Below are positions 6,376 to 9,812 of a DNA stretch of 9,812 nt, in pieces (position 1 is the stretch's first letter; each line of letters begins with the position of its first letter). The stretch is from Candidatus Peregrinibacteria bacterium. Lineage in GTDB: Bacteria > Patescibacteriota > Gracilibacteria > UM-FILTER-43-11. A program made the translations under genes and the position numbers. The notes under the pieces are model-generated. The model made no database searches. It was not told the DNA's origin and saw only the letters and a list, made by a program, of their open reading frames with translations. The DNA lies in contig JAFGNE010000058.1 of the NCBI GenBank assembly GCA_016927155.1, positions 1-9,812 on the forward strand. Reading direction: 5' to 3'.

Positions 6376-7716
6376 ATGATCACTTCCCTTTCCCCTCTCG
6401 ACGGCCGTTACGCCAGCAAGGTCGCCGAACTTATGCCTTATTTTTCCGAATACGCGCTTATTAAATATCGCCTGCTTATTGAGGTCAGCTGGTTTATGGC
6501 GCTCTCCGCGGAAAAAGGAATAAGGGAATTACCGGCCTTTTCTGATAAAGAAATTAAATTGCTGGAAAATTTGGTGAAAAACTTCGACGAAAAGGAGGCG
6601 GAGAAAGTGAAAGTGATTGAAAAAAAGACGAACCACGACGTGAAAGCCGTTGAGTACTATATGAAAGATAAATTGAGTAAAACCAGCCTAAAAAAACACC
6701 TCGAATTTATCCATTTCGCCTGTACGTCGGAAGATATCAACAGCCTGGCCATCGCCAAAATGATCCAGGACGCGGGCAACAATGTGCTTTTGCCCGTGAT
6801 GGGCGAATTGCTCAAAAAGATAAAGGAATTATCGGCCAAATGGAGGAAAGAGCCGATGCTTTCGCTTACCCATGGCCAGCCCGCCACGCCGACGACGGTG
6901 GGAAAAGAATTCCGGATTTTTGCCAGCCGGCTGGAAAGGCAGATAAAAGCGCTTAATGCCCAGCAAACGCTGGGGAAAATTAATGGCGCTTCCGGGAACT
7001 GGAATGCCCATTATGCGGCTTATCCTAAAGTAAAATGGCTTGAGTTGAGTAAAAAATTTGTACATAATCTCGGCCTGATTTTTAATCCCTACACCACCCA
7101 AATCGAACCGCATGACTTCCAGTCCGAAATCTGCGACGGGATCGCCCGTTTCAATACCATCCTGCTCGATTTGGATCGCGACATGTGGATGTACATCAGC
7201 CGCGGCGTGTTCAGCCAAAAAACCGTGAAAGGCGAAGTGGGAAGCTCGACTATGCCGCACAAAGTAAATCCCATCGATTTCGAAAATTCCGAAGGGAATC
7301 TTGGCCTCGCCAATTCCCTGCTCCGCCACATGAGCGAAAAACTCCCCATCTCCCGCATGCAGCGCGATCTTTCCGATAGCACCGTCCAGCGCAACATCGG
7401 CGTGGCATGGGGTTACAGTATTTTGGCTTACAAAAGCGCCTTAAAAGGCTTGGGCAAGCTTGAGTTGAACAAAAAAGTTATACAAGAAGAGCTGGAAACA
7501 AACTGGGAACTCCTGGCCGAACCCATCCAAACCGTCCTTCGCAAGCACGGCGTCACCGGCGCGTATGAAAAACTGAAAGAACTCACCCGCGGAAAGAAAG
7601 TGACGAAGGAGCTGATGCGCGAGTTCATCAAAAAACTGCCGGTGCCGAAGGAAGACAAGGAAAGGCTGCTTAAACTTTCGCCTTCCACTTACATCGGATT
7701 GGCGGACAAATTATGA
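6376..7716 (+). CDS. purB: Adenylosuccinate lyase
   Basis: PurB splits SAICAR to AICAR plus fumarate and adenylosuccinate to AMP plus fumarate, in the cytoplasm as a homotetramer. The 446-aa product closely follows E. coli PurB (456 aa) throughout: SPLDGRY (6-12), KTNHDVKAVEYY (84-95), HFACTSEDIN (113-122), THGQPATPTT with catalytic H166, NPYTTQIEPHD (237-247), and the fumarase/aspartase superfamily signature GSSTMPHKVNP (289-299), whose S291 corresponds to the E. coli catalytic serine. The C-terminal motifs NWELLAEPIQTV and YEKLKELTRG are also present. The ATG at 6376 gives the expected N-terminus; no Shine-Dalgarno motif is seen. It uses the product of PurC, encoded 2.4 kb upstream on the same strand, and overlaps the hydrolase gene downstream by four bases. 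Confidence 0.97.
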   Translation: MITSLSPLDGRYASKVAELMPYFSEYALIKYRLLIEVSWFMALSAEKGIRELPAFSDKEIKLLENLVKNFDEKEAEKVKVIEKKTNHDVKAVEYYMKDKLSKTSLKKHLEFIHFACTSEDINSLAIAKMIQDAGNNVLLPVMGELLKKIKELSAKWRKEPMLSLTHGQPATPTTVGKEFRIFASRLERQIKALNAQQTLGKINGASGNWNAHYAAYPKVKWLELSKKFVHNLGLIFNPYTTQIEPHDFQSEICDGIARFNTILLDLDRDMWMYISRGVFSQKTVKGEVGSSTMPHKVNPIDFENSEGNLGLANSLLRHMSEKLPISRMQRDLSDSTVQRNIGVAWGYSILAYKSALKGLGKLELNKKVIQEELETNWELLAEPIQTVLRKHGVTGAYEKLKELTRGKKVTKELMREFIKKLPVPKEDKERLLKLSPSTYIGLADKL

Positions 7717-8258
7717 AAACCGCCTTTATTTTTCACGGTACAGGGGGTTATCCCGAAGAAAACTGGTTCCCCTGGATGAAGCGGGAGCTTACAAAATTGG
7801 GCTACCGGGTATTCGTGCCACAATTCCCCACTCCCCATAACCAGACGCCGGAAAAATGGTTTGAGGTTTTTAAGGAATACGAAAAATATTACAACAGCGA
7901 AACCATCCTCATCGGCCACAGCCTTGGCGGCGCTTTCCTTTTGCGGGTGTTGGAAAAATACGATGTGAAAATCAAAGCCGCTTTTTTGGTGGCCGCACCT
8001 GTTGGCGTCCTGCCCATCAAAAACCTTTTGACCGACAAACCTTTTATTGAAAAGCCGTTTGATTGGGATATGATCAAATCCCGCGTGGAAAAATTTGCCG
8101 TATTCCATTCGGATAACGACCCGTACGTGTCGCTTGGCAACGGCCAAGAGCTCGCCAAAAAACTCGGCGTTGACCTCACTTTCGTTCCAAACGCCGGGCA
8201 TTTTAACAAAACGGCCGGGTATACGGAATTCAAATTACTCCTTGATAAAATCAACTAG
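7713..8258 (+). CDS. Small alpha/beta serine hydrolase, RBBP9/YdeN type
   Basis: The 181-aa protein has the compact alpha/beta hydrolase layout of the RBBP9/YdeN family. The N-terminal strand FIFHGTGG is followed by the nucleophile elbow GHSLGG with S70. The probable acid is D136 in HSDNDPYV, and the catalytic histidine is H163 in AGHFN. The family consists of cytoplasmic serine hydrolases whose natural substrates are mostly unknown, and nothing here identifies one. No signal peptide is visible. Its ATG overlaps the purB TGA as ATGA, so translation is probably coupled to purB. That ties it to the purine operon in expression, though not necessarily in function. Length is normal for the family (about 180-190 aa). 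Confidence 0.9.
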   Translation: MKTAFIFHGTGGYPEENWFPWMKRELTKLGYRVFVPQFPTPHNQTPEKWFEVFKEYEKYYNSETILIGHSLGGAFLLRVLEKYDVKIKAAFLVAAPVGVLPIKNLLTDKPFIEKPFDWDMIKSRVEKFAVFHSDNDPYVSLGNGQELAKKLGVDLTFVPNAGHFNKTAGYTEFKLLLDKIN

Positions 8259-8298
8259 GCAAGCCCATACCCCTCCAGCTCACTCATGCATCCTGAAG

Positions 8299-8310
8299 TG
8301 CAGATCTGCA
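8299..8310. repeat. 12-bp perfect palindrome TGCAGATCTGCA
   Basis: A fully self-complementary 12-mer lies 40 bases after the hydrolase stop. It begins the run of short inverted repeats in the 8259-8485 gap. It is a possible binding site for a dimeric regulator, or chance. Confidence 0.5.
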
Positions 8311-8316
8311 AATAAT

Positions 8317-8336
8317 AGCTTTCTTAAGCTCTTTTT
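8317..8336 (+). terminator. Weak intrinsic terminator candidate after the purB-hydrolase operon
   Basis: AGCTT (8317-8321), loop TCTT, AAGCT (8326-8330), then C and five Ts (8332-8336). The position, 59 bases after the hydrolase stop, suits a terminator, but the stem is only 5 bp with 2 G-C pairs. Confidence 0.35.
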
Positions 8337-8344
8337 CGCTGTTA

Positions 8345-8403
8345 CAGTGTTCTAAAACACTGAAGGGAACTTTTTGGCTTGAATAAGCCATTTCTAAAAA
8401 TGG
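8345..8403. repeat. Cluster of three short hairpins with 4-base loops
   Basis: Three perfect inverted repeats follow one another. CAGTGTT (8345-8351) pairs with AACACTG (8356-8362), loop CTAA. TGGCTT (8375-8380) pairs with AAGCCA (8385-8390), loop GAAT. CCATTT (8388-8393) pairs with AAATGG (8398-8403), loop CTAA. The second and third share CCA at 8388-8390, so they could be mutually exclusive. The first and third both present TTCTAAAA at the tip. The element ends 82 bases before the kinase gene. Whether it is transcribed is unknown. Confidence 0.55.
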
Positions 8404-8472
8404 ATATCCCCGTGACATCTAAGGGTATAGGGTGAGGCCGCGCATATCCGTGCGCCGCGCTATTAAACATAG

Positions 8473-8478
8473 TACAAT
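8473..8478 (+). promoter_or_regulatory. -10 element positioned for a leaderless kinase mRNA
   Basis: TACAAT (5 of 6 matches to TATAAT) ends 7 bases before the ATG at 8486, so transcription would start at or within a base of the start codon. No recognisable -35 lies 16-18 bases upstream. This layout is typical of leaderless transcripts. Confidence 0.4.
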
Positions 8479-8485
8479 GTGAACC

Positions 8486-9046
8486 ATGATTATCGGTCTT
8501 ACCGGCCCCATGGCCTCGGGAAAAAGCACTGTCGTTGCCGCGCTGCAGAAGATTGGCTACAAGCTGGTCACCCTTTCGGATATGGTGCGCGAAGAGGCGC
8601 GGGCGCGGGGCGTCGCCGAAGAGCGCGAAAATCTGATGGAAGTGGGGCACAGCCTTCGCGAAAAATTCGGCGCGGGAGTTTTGGGTGCCCGCGCGCTGGA
8701 AAAAATTCGGGCCGAAGGCGGCGATAAGTGGATTGTGGATGGCATTCGCAATCCCGCGGAAGTGACGGGACTTCGCCAAAATCCCGATTTCATCCTTATT
8801 GCCAACGCCGCGCCGGAAGAGAAGATTATCGAACGGATTTTTTACCGCAAGCGCGCGGACGACACGCTGGATAAAGAAGCCATCCACCGTAAACTACGCC
8901 GCGAAATGGGCGAAGGCGAGCCGGAAGACGGCCAGCAGGTGGGTAAGTGTATGGAAATGGCGGATTACACATTTCAGAACATCATGCCATATGAAAAGGT
9001 TGAGGAAGAATTCCTGAAATTCTATAATCAGATCACGCATTCTTAA
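8486..9046 (+). CDS. P-loop nucleotide/dephospho-CoA kinase-like protein (UPF0200-like)
   Basis: The 186-aa protein is a P-loop kinase of the adenylate/dephospho-CoA kinase type. Walker A is GPMASGKST (7-15). The segment SDMVREEARARG (31-42), with NLMEVGHSLREKFG further on, resembles the archaeal UPF0200 family. Strand WIVDGIRNPAEV (82-93) carries D85 in the Walker B position. A lid-like basic stretch IERIFYRKRADD spans 115-126, and ADYTFQN (159-165) matches the late strand where UPF0200/CoaE-like proteins read ADY-I-N. The substrate cannot be read from sequence: dephospho-CoA, a (deoxy)nucleoside monophosphate or another small molecule. Ten bases separate it from the dCMP deaminase, which favours a nucleotide role by association. 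The ATG lies 7 bases after a -10-like TACAAT and has no Shine-Dalgarno sequence. Confidence 0.82.
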   Translation: MIIGLTGPMASGKSTVVAALQKIGYKLVTLSDMVREEARARGVAEERENLMEVGHSLREKFGAGVLGARALEKIRAEGGDKWIVDGIRNPAEVTGLRQNPDFILIANAAPEEKIIERIFYRKRADDTLDKEAIHRKLRREMGEGEPEDGQQVGKCMEMADYTFQNIMPYEKVEEEFLKFYNQITHS

Positions 9047-9056
9047 ATCCCCCATC

Positions 9057-9692
9057 ATGAACAAAATCAAAATCCTCCGCCCCAGCAAAGACGAATATTA
9101 CCTGGAACTGGCCAAAACAGTGGCCAAACGCGGTACCTGCACCAAGGTGGAAATCGGCGCGGTGATCATTAAAGACGACCAGGTGGTAGCCACCGGCTAC
9201 AACGGAGCGCCACGCGGCACCAAAAGTTCCCTGGATCACGCCTTCTGCCTGCGCAAAAAACTCGGCATCCCCAGCGGCAGGAATTACGAGATTTGCCGTT
9301 CCGTGCATGCGGAACAAAACTGCATCATCAATGCGGCCCGTGCGGGCGTGAGCTTGCTTGGCGGCGATATTTTCATTTATGGCCAATTTCGCGAAGACGG
9401 CAAAAAAGGGAAACCTTTTGACGCGTTCCCCTGCTTTATCTGCAAAAAGATGCTTATCAACTGCGGGCTAAAAAGGGTGATCTGTTCGCTCTCAAACGGA
9501 AGCTATAAAATTTTTTACGTAGACGAATGGGTGCGTGAATGGCTGGAACAGGACATCATCGACGACAAATTCCAGTACGGCGTGGAATATTTGGAGCCGG
9601 GCGCCACGGAAAAACGGAAATACTTTAAAATCTCCCCCGTGCTCAACAAAAAAATGGCGGCAGGCGCCAAAAGCAGGAAAAAGAAAAAATAA
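9057..9692 (+). CDS. Deoxycytidylate (dCMP) deaminase, ComEB type
   Basis: The enzyme converts dCMP to dUMP, the substrate of thymidylate synthase. The zinc-dependent deaminase core is intact: H84 and catalytic E86 in SVHAEQN, and C126 and C129 in PCFICK. The substrate-side motif ATGYNGAPRGT (45-55) is typical of dCMP deaminases. C64 and C80 before the HAE motif may bind the extra structural zinc seen in many family members. At 211 aa it exceeds the usual 150-180 aa because of an extension after about residue 160 that ends in a lysine-rich tail (AKSRKKKK), possibly nucleic-acid-binding or simply disordered. It starts 10 bases after the kinase stop, so the two are likely co-transcribed. No Shine-Dalgarno motif is seen. 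Confidence 0.94.
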   Translation: MNKIKILRPSKDEYYLELAKTVAKRGTCTKVEIGAVIIKDDQVVATGYNGAPRGTKSSLDHAFCLRKKLGIPSGRNYEICRSVHAEQNCIINAARAGVSLLGGDIFIYGQFREDGKKGKPFDAFPCFICKKMLINCGLKRVICSLSNGSYKIFYVDEWVREWLEQDIIDDKFQYGVEYLEPGATEKRKYFKISPVLNKKMAAGAKSRKKKK

Positions 9693-9764
9693 TTCAGAAA
9701 AATTTTTTAATGATCCTTCGCCACCATCTTTCTTTTTCATCGTCTTTTTGACCATCTGCCGGTT

Positions 9765-9787
9765 CCCTTCGCGCTGACTGCGCAGGG
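9765..9787 (+). other. Imperfect hairpin downstream of the dCMP deaminase
   Basis: CCCT (9765-9768) can pair with AGGG (9784-9787), and GCGC (9771-9774) with GCGC (9780-9783). The loop is TGACT and there is a 2-base bulge. Four Ts occur only 9 bases later, after a G-rich run, so this is a doubtful terminator. The rest of 9693-9812 shows no gene. Confidence 0.25.
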
Positions 9788-9806
9788 GGAGGGGGTTTTG
9801 AACAAA

Positions 9807-9812
9807 CAGGAG
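9807..9812 (+). promoter_or_regulatory. Shine-Dalgarno-like CAGGAG at the window end
   Basis: AGGAG at 9808-9812 ends the window. A plus-strand gene may begin within about 10 bases outside. It would be the only clear Shine-Dalgarno site in the window, so chance is possible. Confidence 0.3.

Noticed and set aside
8259..9692. A true AvcID-type defence locus
   Set aside because: The kinase and deaminase are separate genes, the deaminase looks like ordinary ComEB dCMP deaminase, and no defence genes are nearby. Kept only as a speculative comparison.
9784..9800. Two G5 runs as a G-quadruplex
   Set aside because: Only two G-tracts are present in the neighbourhood; an intramolecular quadruplex normally needs four.
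1..9812. CRISPR array, tRNA, rRNA, IS element or attachment site
   Set aside because: No regularly spaced repeats, tRNA-like cloverleaf, transposase frame or terminal inverted repeats were seen on either strand.

Overview
The window looks like a piece of a small-genome bacterial chromosome, most plausibly from the Candidate Phyla Radiation (Patescibacteria). The reasons are a secreted protein combining a 3D domain with peptidoglycan-binding repeats, an archaeal-style P-loop kinase next to a dCMP deaminase, near-total absence of Shine-Dalgarno sequences, and very tight packing. The lineage call is inference. TGA serves as a stop codon (purB and the 590-aa membrane protein), so this is the standard bacterial code and not the Gly-TGA code of Gracilibacteria/SR1. 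No tRNA, rRNA, CRISPR array, transposase or phage gene was seen.

Left part (1-2832, all minus strand): a peptidoglycan-associated secreted protein that runs off the window edge, an M24 Xaa-Pro aminopeptidase, and an unrecognised 110-aa protein transcribed just ahead of the peptidase. A perfect 14-bp inverted repeat lies directly upstream of the 110-aa gene.

Middle part (2965-7716): three consecutive steps of de novo purine synthesis. purE makes CAIR from AIR, purC makes SAICAR, and purB releases AICAR and also makes AMP from adenylosuccinate. PurE carries the sequence signature of the class II AIR carboxylase known from animals, which uses CO2 directly and needs no PurK. PurC is of the long, yeast Ade1-like type. 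The gene order purC-purE matches the domain order of animal PAICS. Between purE and purB, on the opposite strand, sits an unrecognised AT-richer gene for a coiled-coil, single-membrane-span protein. Its promoter is back-to-back with that of purB.

Right part (7713-9812, plus strand): a small RBBP9/YdeN-type serine hydrolase overlaps the purB stop by 4 bases. A 227-bp gap rich in short inverted repeats follows. Then come a UPF0200/dephospho-CoA-kinase-like P-loop kinase, possibly from a leaderless mRNA, and a dCMP deaminase that feeds dUMP to thymidylate synthesis. The last 120 bases hold no gene but end in an AGGAG motif, suggesting that another plus-strand gene starts just outside.

The strongest leads are the class II PurE, the unknown membrane protein, the kinase/deaminase pair with its structured upstream region, and the 14-bp palindrome. 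Nothing here is clearly a new multi-gene system.
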